From Bacillota bacterium (GTDB lineage: Bacteria > Bacillota > Clostridia > Christensenellales > Aristaeellaceae): a stretch of DNA of 64,000 nt. Under the pieces are notes generated by a model. That model saw only the letters and a list, made by a program, of their open reading frames with translations, did no database searches and was not told the origin of the DNA. A program made the translations under genes and the position numbers. Of this stretch, positions 35,646 to 43,438 are shown piece by piece (the first letter of the stretch is position 1; each line of letters opens with the position of its first letter). The stretch is from positions 72,731 to 136,730 of the forward strand of contig JAEZTL010000029.1 in NCBI GenBank assembly GCA_023421395.1, read 5' to 3'.

Positions 35646-36209
35646 TTACATCCGCCAGACGCCCTGATGGGTGGTGGACACGGCCACCGCGCCGGCGGTA
35701 AGGGCTTCGATGACCTCCGCCTTTTCCTCGATCAGCCCGCCTGCGATTACCGGGATGCCGGTCACTTCCGCGGCGACGCGCAATACCCGGGGGATCAGCC
35801 CCGGCATGATCTCGATGAAATCCGGTTTTCCGGTCTCCGAGAGGTTTTTGAGGTTGGCCACGGACTTGGAGTCGATGGCAAATACCCGCTGCACGGTGGT
35901 CAGCCCCAGCTGGTGGGCGCGCCGGAGAAGCGGCGGACGGGTGGAAATCACGCCATCCGGCGAGGCGAGGCTTTTGAGCGCGTCAATCACCACCTCGCGG
36001 CCGGAAAACCCGTCGACGAGGTCGATATGTACGAAAGCACGCTTGCCCGCGGCCCGAACCCGCGCTACCTGGGACGCGATGGTGACCACGGAGCCGATCA
36101 AAAGGAACACCACCTCGCAATCGCTCCGGAGCGCGGCTTCCAGCCCCTCGTCCGAATTGACGGCGGCGATGACCGGATTGTCCCGGAGGCTTTCGATCAT
36201 GCTCTTCAT
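35646..36209 (-). CDS. glpP: Glycerol-3-phosphate-responsive antiterminator
   Basis: GlpP-family RNA-binding antiterminator of 187 residues with NPVIAAVNSDEGLEAAL, FVHIDLVDGFSGREVVIDAL, GVISTRPPLLRRAHQLGL and PGLIPRVLRVAAEVTGIPVIAGGLI. In Bacillus it binds glycerol-3-P and lets glpFK/glpD leader RNAs read through. No glp gene is in the window, so its targets are elsewhere. The ATG at 36209 is preferred (GAGGA just upstream); a GTG/ATG five codons earlier is possible. Confidence 0.92.
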   Translation of the reverse strand: MKSMIESLRDNPVIAAVNSDEGLEAALRSDCEVVFLLIGSVVTIASQVARVRAAGKRAFVHIDLVDGFSGREVVIDALKSLASPDGVISTRPPLLRRAHQLGLTTVQRVFAIDSKSVANLKNLSETGKPDFIEIMPGLIPRVLRVAAEVTGIPVIAGGLIEEKAEVIEALTAGAVAVSTTHQGVWRM

Positions 36210-36275
36210 GGCATCCTCGCACATTCTGTCTCGCGTTCACTATACACGATGGCGCGCATGTGTGTCAACCGCATG

Positions 36276-36310
36276 AAAAGCGCCCCCGGCCGGACGGCCG
36301 GAGGCGCTTG
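36276..36310 (-). terminator. Terminator of the malic enzyme operon
   Basis: An imperfect GC-rich hairpin (AAGCGCC...GGCGCTT) with TTTTC on the minus strand. Confidence 0.75.
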
Positions 36311-36328
36311 AGTCTGACGCGGAGACGC

Positions 36329-37504
36329 TTAGATCCTGGCCACGCCGGAATCACGGGCCGCCTGGGCGACGGCCGTGGCGACGGTTTCGCGGACGCGCGG
36401 ATCAAAGGGCGCGGGGATGATGTATTCCGGGTTCAGATCCTTGGCGTCGATCAGGCTCGCCAGCGCGTAGGCGGCGGCCAGCTTCATCTGGTCGTTGATG
36501 TCCGAGGCGCGCACGTCAAAGGTGCCGCGGAACACGCCGGGGAAGGCCAGGACGTTGTTGATCTGGTTGGGGTAGTCGCTGCGGCCGGTGGCGATGACGG
36601 CCGCGCCGCCCGCCTTGGCTTCGTCGGGGAAGATTTCCGGCGTCGGGTTGGCGCAGGCGAACACGATGGCATCCTTCGCCATGGTCTTGACCATCTCGGT
36701 GGTGACCATCTTGGGGGCGGACACGCCGATGAACACATCCGCGCCCACCAGCGCATCGGCCAGAGTGCCCTTGACCTTGTTCAGGTTGGTGAGCTTGGCC
36801 ATTTCGTCCTTGATGGCGTTCATGCCTTCCGGACGGCCTTCATAGATGACGCCCTTGCGGTCGCAGAGGATGACATTTTTGAAGCCGTCGGACAGGAGAA
36901 GCCTGGTAATCGAGATGGCCGCGGCGCCCGCGCCGTTGATGACCAGCTTGACGTCCTCCTTCTTCTTGCCCACAACGCGCAGCGCGTTGACCAGGCCCGC
37001 CAGCGTGACGATGGCGGTGCCGTGCTGGTCGTCGTGGAAGATCGGGATGTCGCACTTTTCCTTCAGCTTCTTCTCGATCTCAAAGCAGCGCGGGGCGGAA
37101 ATGTCCTCCAGGTTGATGCCGCCGAAGGAGCCGGACAGAAGGTACACGGTATTGACGATCTCGTCCACGTCCTTGGACTTGATGCAAAGCGGGAAGGCGT
37201 CCACATCGCCGAAGGCCTTGAACAGTACGCATTTGCCCTCCATGACCGGCATGCCGGCCTCGGGGCCGATGTCGCCAAGACCAAGAACCGCGGTGCCGTC
37301 GGTGACGACCGCGCACATGTTCCAGCGTCGGGTGAGTTCATAGCTCAGGTCGACGTCTTTCTGGATCTCCAGGCAAGGCTGCGCGACGCCCGGGGTGTAG
37401 GCCAGCGACAGGTCCTGTTTCGTGGCGGTGGGAACGCGGGTCACGACTTCGATTTTGCCTTTCCATTCGCCGTGCAGGCGCAGGGACTCCTTTGCATAAT
37501 CCAT
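36329..37504 (-). CDS. NAD(P)-dependent malic enzyme
   Basis: Oxaloacetate-decarboxylating malate dehydrogenase of 391 residues, converting malate to pyruvate and CO2. Motifs: LAYTPGVAQPC, TDGTAVLGLGDIGPEAGMPVMEGK, FHDDQHGTA (metal site), Rossmann INGAGAAAISI and ACANPTPEI. The ATG at 37504 matches the family start; the longer open frame upstream is not homologous. It follows the Ldh-family gene by 28 bp. Confidence 0.94.
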   Translation of the reverse strand: MDYAKESLRLHGEWKGKIEVVTRVPTATKQDLSLAYTPGVAQPCLEIQKDVDLSYELTRRWNMCAVVTDGTAVLGLGDIGPEAGMPVMEGKCVLFKAFGDVDAFPLCIKSKDVDEIVNTVYLLSGSFGGINLEDISAPRCFEIEKKLKEKCDIPIFHDDQHGTAIVTLAGLVNALRVVGKKKEDVKLVINGAGAAAISITRLLLSDGFKNVILCDRKGVIYEGRPEGMNAIKDEMAKLTNLNKVKGTLADALVGADVFIGVSAPKMVTTEMVKTMAKDAIVFACANPTPEIFPDEAKAGGAAVIATGRSDYPNQINNVLAFPGVFRGTFDVRASDINDQMKLAAAYALASLIDAKDLNPEYIIPAPFDPRVRETVATAVAQAARDSGVARI

Positions 37505-37532
37505 GGTAACGCACCTCTTTATATTTTCGGTA

Positions 37533-38642
37533 TTATTTTTCGAAGGAGAACTTGTAGGGGAGACCCAGCTTGTCGCGGATGACGATGATCTCCTTCTGCA
37601 CCGGCTCGGAGACGGGCACACCCTTGTCCTTGCGCTCCAGCCACACCAGGTATTCCTTCTCGCCGGCGGTGTAGATGCGCTCCTCGCCGGGCGCCTTGGC
37701 GGAGGCGCGCAGCTCGCGCAGGATGTCGCCGCAGGTCTTCCGGAAGGACTCGAGGCCCATGAACGCCTCGGGGTCGATGACCAGGAACCAGTGCCCCAGG
37801 TGATAGGGCATCTTCTTGCCGTCCTTGTCAAGGCCGTTGAGCGTCTTGAGGAAGGAACCCGCCTGCAGCGCGGCGGACAGCACCTCGACCACCGTCGCGT
37901 AGCCGTAGCCCTTATAGCCGGCCAGGTCTTCGCCGATGCCGCCCAGCGGTGCCAGCGCGGCGTGGCCGCTGGTCAGATCCTTCAGAATCTGCTTGCTGTC
38001 GGTCATGGCGCTGCCGTCCCGGCCGATGACCATGCCCGCCGGGGTGTCCTTGCCAACGCGGGCGTAGTATTCAATCTTGCCGCGCTGGGTGATGGAGGTG
38101 GCGCAGTCCAGCATAAAGGGGAATTCTTCATCCGTCGGGAAGCCCACGGTGAGGGGGTTGGTGCCCAGCATGTTCTCCACGCCGAAGGTCGGCGCGATGG
38201 AGGGGCGCGCGTTGGTGCCGGTCATGCCGATCATGCCGGCCTTGGTGGCCATCGTCGCCCAGTAGCCGGCGATGCCGTAGTGGGTGGAGTTGCGGACGGC
38301 AACCATCGCCATGCCGTACTTCTTCGCCTTTTCGATGGCCATCTCCATGGCTTTGTGGCTGGCCACCATGCCCATGCCGTCGTTCGCGTCCAGCACGGCG
38401 GTGGTGGCGGTTTCCTTCAGAATGTCGATCTTTGTGACGGGATTCTGGATGCCGTCCACGATGCGGTCAATGTAGATGGGCTTAAAGCGGTTGCAGCCGT
38501 GGCTTTCGATGCCGCGGCGGTCACTTTCGAGCAGCACGTCCGCGCAGATGGCGGCGTCGGCTTCCGGGACTCCGTAGCCTTTGAAGGCGTCGATCAGAAA
38601 GCTGTTCATCAGTTCCCAGGACACGTAGGGTCTGGTTTCCAT
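37533..38642 (-). CDS. Ldh-family (type 2) malate/L-lactate-like dehydrogenase
   Basis: NAD(P)-dependent 2-hydroxyacid dehydrogenase of 369 residues of the type-2 malate/lactate/sulfolactate/ureidoglycolate group. Motifs: RGIESHGCNRF (catalytic His), ATTAVLDANDGMGMVASHKAM, VRNSTHYGIAGYW, GTNPLTVGFPT, and GYKGYGYATVVEVL. The ATG at 38642 has AAGGAGGA 7 nt upstream. With malic enzyme it could connect a 2-hydroxy-acid (malate or a C3/C4 relative) to pyruvate. The exact substrate is inference. Confidence 0.88.
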   Translation of the reverse strand: METRPYVSWELMNSFLIDAFKGYGVPEADAAICADVLLESDRRGIESHGCNRFKPIYIDRIVDGIQNPVTKIDILKETATTAVLDANDGMGMVASHKAMEMAIEKAKKYGMAMVAVRNSTHYGIAGYWATMATKAGMIGMTGTNARPSIAPTFGVENMLGTNPLTVGFPTDEEFPFMLDCATSITQRGKIEYYARVGKDTPAGMVIGRDGSAMTDSKQILKDLTSGHAALAPLGGIGEDLAGYKGYGYATVVEVLSAALQAGSFLKTLNGLDKDGKKMPYHLGHWFLVIDPEAFMGLESFRKTCGDILRELRASAKAPGEERIYTAGEKEYLVWLERKDKGVPVSEPVQKEIIVIRDKLGLPYKFSFEK

Positions 38643-38756
38643 GAGCGTTCCTCCTTCGATCGTATGGTTCCGGTCACAGAGAAAAAGACGGTCAACAACG
38701 AAACCTGTCGTTGCATCCCGTCTCAAAATCTCTGGAAGCAGATCAGCACAGCCACC

Positions 38757-38785
38757 AGTATAAACGGCGCCTACGGGTCTGTCAA
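38757..38785 (-). promoter_or_regulatory. Promoter of the Ldh-malic enzyme operon
   Basis: On the minus strand a perfect TTGACA (38785-38780), 17-bp spacer, TATACT (38762-38757). It leaves a ~110-nt leader in which I recognise no riboswitch. Confidence 0.8.
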
Positions 38786-38825
38786 CGACAATTGCGTAAA
38801 CTCCTGTTAAATCGTTCGCATGGTA

Positions 38826-39233
38826 TTATGCGCTGAGTTGAGAGGTGCAATGCGGGCAGCGCGTGGCGGCCGGGTCGACCTCGCTCATGCAGTAGGGGCA
38901 CTTGCGCGCCGGGGCAGCGGGCGCGGCCGGCGCGGGCTTTTTGAGCTTGTTGATGAATTTGACGAACAGGAAGATGCACAGCGCCATCAGAATAAAGTCG
39001 ATCACCGATTGGATGAAGAGGCCATAGTTGAGCGAAGCGGCACCGTCGCCTTCACCAAACTTCACGGCCAGCGTCGAAAAGTCGATCTTGCCGGTGATCA
39101 GCGACAGGATGGGCGTGAAGATATCGTTGACCAGCGACGATACGATTTTGCCAAATGCCGCGCCAATCATCACGCCGACCGCCAGATCCACTACGTTGCC
39201 CTTGAAGGCGAATTCCTTGAACTCCTTCCACAT
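38826..39233 (-). CDS. mscL: Large-conductance mechanosensitive channel with C-terminal zinc ribbon
   Basis: MscL of 135 residues, a homopentameric channel that opens under membrane tension. Features: FKEFAFKGNVVDLAVGVMIGAAFGKIVSSLVNDIFTP (first helix, TM1), periplasmic loop, TM2 (FILMALCIFLFVKFINKL). The C-terminal cytoplasmic part is unusual: CPYC and CPHC pairs form a zinc ribbon in place of the usual amphipathic bundle alone. Such zinc-ribbon MscL forms occur in Clostridia. Confidence 0.94.
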   Translation of the reverse strand: MWKEFKEFAFKGNVVDLAVGVMIGAAFGKIVSSLVNDIFTPILSLITGKIDFSTLAVKFGEGDGAASLNYGLFIQSVIDFILMALCIFLFVKFINKLKKPAPAAPAAPARKCPYCMSEVDPAATRCPHCTSQLSA

Positions 39234-39368
39234 GGGTAACTCCCCCTTGCGCTTTTGTTTCCTGCAGGCATATTATACCAGAAAACGGCGGAAAATAAAA
39301 CGGTGCGATGTGTTTTTCACCCGCTTCATGTCACTTCAATCACGCGCCGCACCACCGGGAACGATTTG

Positions 39369-39378
39369 TGGTATAATC
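39369..39378 (+). promoter_or_regulatory. Extended -10 promoter of the nucleotidyltransferase-like gene
   Basis: TGGTATAAT ends at 39378, an extended -10 element; no good -35 is seen. Confidence 0.5.
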
Positions 39379-39421
39379 ATCCTGTCGCGCGGGCAGCCGC
39401 GTGCGTTCGGGAGGTGTGTGC

Positions 39422-40006
39422 ATGCTGGATACCCTCTGTGCGATCGGGAAGGCGCTGGACGGCGGAGGCATTCTGTGGGCGGTGGGGGCTTCGCTTCTTC
39501 TTGCCCAATATGGGCTGGCGGATGATCCCCGGGACATCGACATTCTTGTGAGCCTCCGGGACGCTGAGAAGGCGGAGAAACTGCTCGCGGCGCTGGGGCA
39601 GACCATCCCCTGCGAGGCCTCCGGCCGCTACGCCACGAAGCATTTTCGGAGGTTTTGCGTCTGCGGCACGGATGTGGACATGCTGTCTGGGTTCACGGTC
39701 GTCCACGAGGAAGGTTGTTATGAATATCCTTTCGACGGGCTGTCCGTTCCGGACTTCCGCTGGATCAACGGCACGCGCATCCCGCTGGCGGCGCTGGAGG
39801 ACTGGTACGTTGTCTACCAGCTGATCCCGGAGAAGGCGGGCAAGGCTACGCGGATCGAGGTGCACTTTCTTGAGGAAGGCGTCAAAAACCCGCGGCTCCT
39901 TGAGAGAGCGCTTGCGCAAGGCCTGCCCGAGGCCGTCAGAGGAAGGGTCAAGGCCCTTTTGCGGGGAGGATCATCACGGGCAAAAGGATCGGCATTAAAA
40001 ATTTGA
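39422..40006 (+). CDS. Nucleotidyltransferase-fold protein
   Basis: Protein of 194 residues with a minimal nucleotidyltransferase-like start: ILWAVGASLLLAQYGL followed by DDPRDIDILVS (the DxD metal motif), then a small helical tail. It resembles AbiEii/KNTase-type folds used for nucleotide transfer or as toxin parts, but no antitoxin partner gene is adjacent. The ATG at 39422 has GGGAGGTG upstream. It lies next to the left end of the integrated element, yet outside the att repeat. Confidence 0.6.
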   Translation: MLDTLCAIGKALDGGGILWAVGASLLLAQYGLADDPRDIDILVSLRDAEKAEKLLAALGQTIPCEASGRYATKHFRRFCVCGTDVDMLSGFTVVHEEGCYEYPFDGLSVPDFRWINGTRIPLAALEDWYVVYQLIPEKAGKATRIEVHFLEEGVKNPRLLERALAQGLPEAVRGRVKALLRGGSSRAKGSALKI

Positions 40007-40030
40007 AAAAAGGCGCGCCTGGATCGGGCG

Positions 40031-40201
40031 ATGCGAAAAAACGAGTTGCGCCTTGTGCTCACGGACGCCTTGCGCGGCCGCGGCGGCTATGGCGTCGCCG
40101 CGCGCCATTTCAGGATGATGCGGCATGGTCCATATGCGCAGCGAAAGCGCGGCAAAACATCCCCGGAGGCTAGGCTAAAGGACAGGAAATACATTTTATG
40201 A
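40031..40201 (+). CDS. Small basic ORF, uncertain
   Basis: A 56-codon frame (MRKNELRLVLTDALRG...) rich in Arg and Lys directly before the att repeat. No clear ribosome-binding site and no family recognised. It may be a gene remnant cut by past insertions. Confidence 0.25.
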   Translation: MRKNELRLVLTDALRGRGGYGVAARHFRMMRHGPYAQRKRGKTSPEARLKDRKYIL

Positions 40202-40209
40202 GCACCATA

Positions 40210-40241
40210 AAGCCCTTGAAATCGTCCGATTTCAAGGGCTT
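40210..40241 (-). terminator. Hairpin outside the left att site, former tRNA-Trp terminator
   Basis: AAGCCCTTGAAATC (40210-40223) pairs with GATTTCAAGGGCTT (40228-40241). On the minus strand it ends in TTTATG. Before integration it would have lain just after tRNA-Trp and probably terminated it. Confidence 0.65.
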
Positions 40242-40248
40242 ATCCCGT

Positions 40249-40271
40249 TGGCAGGGGCAGAAGGACTCGAA
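40249..40271. repeat. att direct repeat, left copy
   Basis: 23 bp identical to 46411-46433, a copy of the 3' end of tRNA-Trp left at the distal junction. Confidence 0.9.
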
Positions 40272-40440
40272 TTATGCTGGAACCGTGTTGGACTATGGGG
40301 AGGGCTGACGGAAGATGCCGAATTATATGGGACTCCAGCACTACCGTGATGCCTGCTGATGGTCAAAAAGCGAATGGTGACAGGCTTGTAAGGGTATGAA
40401 AAAGGGAATGGCAAGGGTGGAATGATTGTGTGCTGGCAGA

Positions 40441-41160
40441 TCATTCCGGTTCACTTGTGCTTACGAGTTTGTTTGAAAAATCCGCATCAGCATATAGCTT
40501 TTCAAGATTCTCGTAGTCAGCTTTGTACATGTTGCGTAAGCGTTCAAAAAGCCACAGGTAAAAGGTGGAGACCCTTGTGTAGTATTCTTCTGTGACGTCA
40601 GAAACGGACACATAAGTATCTTGTTTCTGAATCCATTCTTTCCCTTTTTTGCTCAAACCAGTGATATCAATTCGGTCTGTGTTTATCAAAAAGACATGTT
40701 TTATATGGCCTTTGATTATCAACTGATTGTTCAATTTTAGAACTTCATCGTGAATGTACAAATTCCGAAGATACACTATGAATGATTGAAGCCCGTCTGT
40801 TAGAATTGTTTTGTTGATCATGTCAATGTATTCTTTGCGAAAGTCAGATTGACGGGGATAGGCTTCAACAAACTCTTTCGCGTGACAAATCAGCGATTTT
40901 GCAGATGCCAGATAATTAAAAAGCAATCTGTTCATGAATAGACCAGCATTTCTCAGCTTTTGTTGATTGCCAGCACTCCACAAGGTTAGTGCAACATGTG
41001 GGTCGTTTATTCGCTTAACATATTCCTTTAAATCGACGGCATTCATTTCAAAAACACCGTAACTTCGAATCAGTCGCTGAATACGAATGTCGATATGGTA
41101 TCCGGGGCTTTCAAGTATCTTCCTGTCAGCCGCTTGCATCCGTTCAATGTTAGATGCCAT
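40441..41160 (-). CDS. HEPN-like protein of unknown function (cargo)
   Basis: Mostly helical protein of 239 residues that I do not recognise as a named family. Residues 128-140 read IVYLRNLYIHDEV, with R132-N133-x3-H137: the RN-x3-H signature of HEPN ribonucleases, placed in a predicted helix. The C-terminal third (about 150-175) includes HVFLINTDRIDITGLSKKG. It is read after a 64-residue RHH-type gene with an 11-bp gap. This order and the mobile context suggest a toxin or antiphage effector with its antitoxin/repressor. The function is inference from motif and context. Confidence 0.6.
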   Translation of the reverse strand: MASNIERMQAADRKILESPGYHIDIRIQRLIRSYGVFEMNAVDLKEYVKRINDPHVALTLWSAGNQQKLRNAGLFMNRLLFNYLASAKSLICHAKEFVEAYPRQSDFRKEYIDMINKTILTDGLQSFIVYLRNLYIHDEVLKLNNQLIIKGHIKHVFLINTDRIDITGLSKKGKEWIQKQDTYVSVSDVTEEYYTRVSTFYLWLFERLRNMYKADYENLEKLYADADFSNKLVSTSEPE

Positions 41161-41171
41161 GCTTACCCCTC

Positions 41172-41366
41172 CTATTCCTTTGGCCAGTCCTCCAGTCCGA
41201 TTCGCGTTAGTACAGCCCTGTTCACAAAGCTATTGATGGATTCCCCTTCTTTGTCTGCCGCCGCCTGAATGGTGGCCTTCTGACCTTTGGGAATGCGGAT
41301 TTTCAGTTCGTCATATGCCTTCGCATTGTATCGGTCTTTCACCTTGCTTGATGTCTTGCCCATCAT
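41172..41366 (-). CDS. Ribbon-helix-helix antitoxin-like protein
   Basis: Basic protein of 64 residues ending in an Arc/MetJ-like RHH region: a beta strand YDELKIRIPKGQ, helix KATIQAAADKEG and helix SINSFVNRAVLTRIG. Such proteins repress their own promoters. Two adjacent ATG codons (41366, 41363) can start it. It overlaps an operator-rich divergent promoter and precedes the HEPN-like gene, as expected for an antitoxin/regulator. Confidence 0.72.
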   Translation of the reverse strand: MMGKTSSKVKDRYNAKAYDELKIRIPKGQKATIQAAADKEGESINSFVNRAVLTRIGLEDWPKE

Positions 41367-41380
41367 GTCACCCCCACCGC

Positions 41381-41489
41381 ATTATACCACAGACTGCATA
41401 ATGGGTACAGTATGCCATTTCACCAAATTGTACCCAGTATGCTTGGCAATTTTTCCGGCATTGGCATGGTGGGTACAGTATGCTATACT
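41381..41489. promoter_or_regulatory. Divergent promoters with three operator-like repeats
   Basis: GGGTACAGTATGC occurs at 41403-41415 and 41471-41483, and the related TTGTACCCAGTATGC at 41428-41442. The minus-strand promoter of the RHH gene has an extended -10 TGGTATAAT (plus 41381-41386), and its -35 region falls in the first repeat. The plus-strand promoter has TTGGCA (41461-41466), 17-bp spacer, TATACT (41484-41489), with the third repeat inside its spacer. This fits autorepression by the RHH protein and control of the early phage-type genes. Confidence 0.65.
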
Positions 41490-41617
41490 ATGGTCACAGG
41501 TTGAGGGAAGGCAAGAAGTCACGGTAACCGGGAACGGATGTGCCGCCAGAGCAGAAGCCAAGAGCCGCCACAATGCCGCCCCGCCCTCAACCATCAACAA
41601 GAAAGGGGTTGCCCACC

Positions 41618-41887
41618 ATGTCACAGGTTGAAATTGTCGCCACCGTAACGGAACTTCAAGAGTTGCGCCGCATGAGGGAGGAACTGGAGGCCGCCATTGA
41701 GGCCGCGCAGGACAAAATCAAGGCGGTCATGGGGGAAAGCGAGGAATTGACGGCAGGAGCGTTCAAGGTCACTTGGAAGGCCATCACCAGCGCCCGGCTG
41801 GACACCACCGCCCTGAAGAAAGCCCTGCCGGATGTGGTGGAGAGGTTTACAAAGACCACCACCACGCGACGGTTTCAGGTAGCGTGA
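41618..41887 (+). CDS. Small phage-type protein resembling the tail of YqaJ-like nucleases
   Basis: Protein of 89 residues: an acidic coiled-coil start (LQELRRMREELEAAIEAAQDKIKAVMGE) and then GAFKVTWKAITSARLDTTALKKALPDVVERFTKTTTTRRFQV, a segment often found at the C-terminus of phage YqaJ-type recombination nucleases or alone in phages. The nuclease domain is absent. Start at 41618 with AAAGGGG upstream. Probably the first gene from the plus-strand promoter. Confidence 0.6.
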   Translation: MSQVEIVATVTELQELRRMREELEAAIEAAQDKIKAVMGESEELTAGAFKVTWKAITSARLDTTALKKALPDVVERFTKTTTTRRFQVA

Positions 41888-41995
41888 AAGCCGCCCACCT
41901 TCCACAGTCTGCGGCCTTCACAACCACCCACATTAAAGCTGGCGGTTCACGGACAGTATACCGCAGAGCCGCCAGCATAGCAAGGAGCGTTTTCT

Positions 41996-42553
41996 ATGAT
42001 TTCGGATTTCATCGTTGACGAACTGGCGGTCAACTACTCCATGACCGGGAATGAACTGGCCTTGTCTGAACTGCTGACGATTCTCAAACCCTTCATGCGG
42101 GCAGCGGCCAGAAAATACAGCCGCAACGTCCCGACCACCAGCGCAGGGGAATTTGAAGCCCTGTTCCGCGTGGACGTATGGCGGGCCTGCCGCAACATTT
42201 CCAACTTTGACCCGGACAAAGGCCACGTCATGCCGCGCATCCGCACCTTCTGGCGGTATACCATGCTGACAGAAGCCCGGAAAGCCCATCGGCGGCAGAC
42301 GGTCAGCCTTGACGCCTTGCCCGCATCATTTCCCGCTTTGACGGTTCAACTGGAGGAACTGTCGGAAATCACCCATGACCTTCAGCGGTTCAAGCTGTAC
42401 CACCCGATGGACTATGCCATCATCACCGCACTGATTGACGGTGCAGACACCACAGAACTGGCAGGGAAGCTGGGAAGGCCAGAATATGACGCTGTAGCCC
42501 GGCAGCGGGTATGCAGGGCGCGGAAGGCATTTGGAAGGCTGCTGTGCGGATAG
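41996..42553 (+). CDS. Sigma-70-like factor of phage type
   Basis: Protein of 185 residues. The N-terminal half looks like sigma region 2 (LLTILKPFMRAAARKYSRN, FEALFRVDVWRACRNISNFDPDKG, TFWRYTMLTEARKAHRR). The C-terminal half resembles a region-4 HTH (IITALIDGADTTELAGKLGRPEYDAVARQRVCRARKAFGRLL). Such factors activate late genes in phages and mobile elements. AAGGAGCG sits 9 nt before the ATG. Confidence 0.6.
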   Translation: MISDFIVDELAVNYSMTGNELALSELLTILKPFMRAAARKYSRNVPTTSAGEFEALFRVDVWRACRNISNFDPDKGHVMPRIRTFWRYTMLTEARKAHRRQTVSLDALPASFPALTVQLEELSEITHDLQRFKLYHPMDYAIITALIDGADTTELAGKLGRPEYDAVARQRVCRARKAFGRLLCG

Positions 42554-42572
42554 AAGCCCAGACAAACAAAAA

Positions 42573-42615
42573 AAGCCGGTGGAACAGGCTGTAATAGCCC
42601 ATTCCACCGGCACTT
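42573..42615 (+). terminator. Terminator after the sigma-like gene
   Basis: GCCGGTGGAA (from 42574) pairs with TTCCACCGGC (42601-42610), with an inner GGCT/AGCC stem. It closes the plus-strand operon. Confidence 0.7.
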
Positions 42616-42919
42616 TATGTCAACGCGCATGAACCGCGCAAGGAACCACAGGGAAGGCCACAGAGGCCACTCGGCAGGTTTTTAAACGGTACGGATTCTG
42701 TGAACACCTGAACGGCCACAGACACCCCGCTGGCCCCCCGTGGGGTGGGGGTGGGTGAAAGTGTACTTTCAAAGAACTTCGCGACCATGAATGAATCAAA
42801 CGGATTCGTCAGGGTTCGCTGTGTGGTCAGTGCCCAGCCACCCAGCACACAGCCGGGCAGACGGCCACAAAGGACTGTATCAGATAGTTTCACAGCCACG
42901 ATGACCACGCCACCACAGG

Positions 42920-42999
42920 TAATACGACAAGTATATCAGGGAATAGCTGCCCGTTTCCCCACGGTTTCACAACGATTTGATGGTCAACTTGTCGTATTA
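42920..42999. repeat. Spaced inverted repeat, possible operator or origin element
   Basis: TAATACGACAAGT at 42920-42932 and its exact reverse complement at 42987-42999, 54 bp apart. It lies 20 bp past the stop of the convergent small-terminase-like gene. From 42616 to 43021 I see no convincing gene. Confidence 0.6.
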
Positions 43000-43021
43000 T
43001 CTTGATGTACTATGACGAACA

Positions 43022-43438
43022 TCAACCCACAAAGGTCATGCCCAGCCTTGATTTCAGGTTGTCTACTTCCTCCAGAATGGCATCTGTGGTGCGTTCATCG
43101 GTGACGTTGACATTGGCTTCTTTCACGTCCCGTAGTTTCCCCCGGTTCTTCAGAATCAGTTCAATGGCTTTCAGTTTGCCACCATCAGACTTTGCCCCTT
43201 TGGACAGTTTACGAAGGTCTTTGTATGCTTCAGCCACAAAAGATTCCATGATCTGGTCAGCGTATTCGTTCACCAGATAGGCGAAATCGGGGTTTGCCCG
43301 CCATGCCCGCAAGGTGTTTTCATGGACACCCACTTCATCGGCAATGGCTTTGTATGACCGCCCATCTTCGTTGAAGGCGATCAGTTCAGCGGCTTTGCGC
43401 TGCTGTGGGTTCAGATTCAGAATGCGTTTTCTTCCCAT
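43022..43438 (-). CDS. Phage HTH protein, small-terminase-like (phBC6A51 type)
   Basis: Protein of 138 residues. It opens with an HTH (LNPQQRKAAELIAFNEDGRSYKAIADEVGVHENTLRAWRAN) and is followed by helices (VNEYADQIMESFVAEAYKDLRKLSKGAKSDGGKLKAIELIL). This fits the HTH proteins annotated near terminase genes in phages, the terminase small subunit type. No large subunit is present; a lone TerS is typical of phage satellites that redirect packaging. The start at 43438 is supported by GGGGAGG. Confidence 0.65.
   Translation of the reverse strand: MGRKRILNLNPQQRKAAELIAFNEDGRSYKAIADEVGVHENTLRAWRANPDFAYLVNEYADQIMESFVAEAYKDLRKLSKGAKSDGGKLKAIELILKNRGKLRDVKEANVNVTDERTTDAILEEVDNLKSRLGMTFVG

Noticed and set aside
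36329..37831. Longer malic enzyme start at 37831
   Set aside because: The extra 109 residues are Arg/Ser/Pro-rich antisense of the Ldh gene; the family start is at 37504.
38643..38756. Riboswitch in the Ldh-malic enzyme leader
   Set aside because: The leader is short, with no known aptamer motif or terminator hairpin that I can see.
42745..43005. 86-codon plus-strand frame and an overlapping minus-strand frame (42615-42908)
   Set aside because: The frames conflict, neither has a Shine-Dalgarno site or a recognised domain, and the region holds the inverted repeats.
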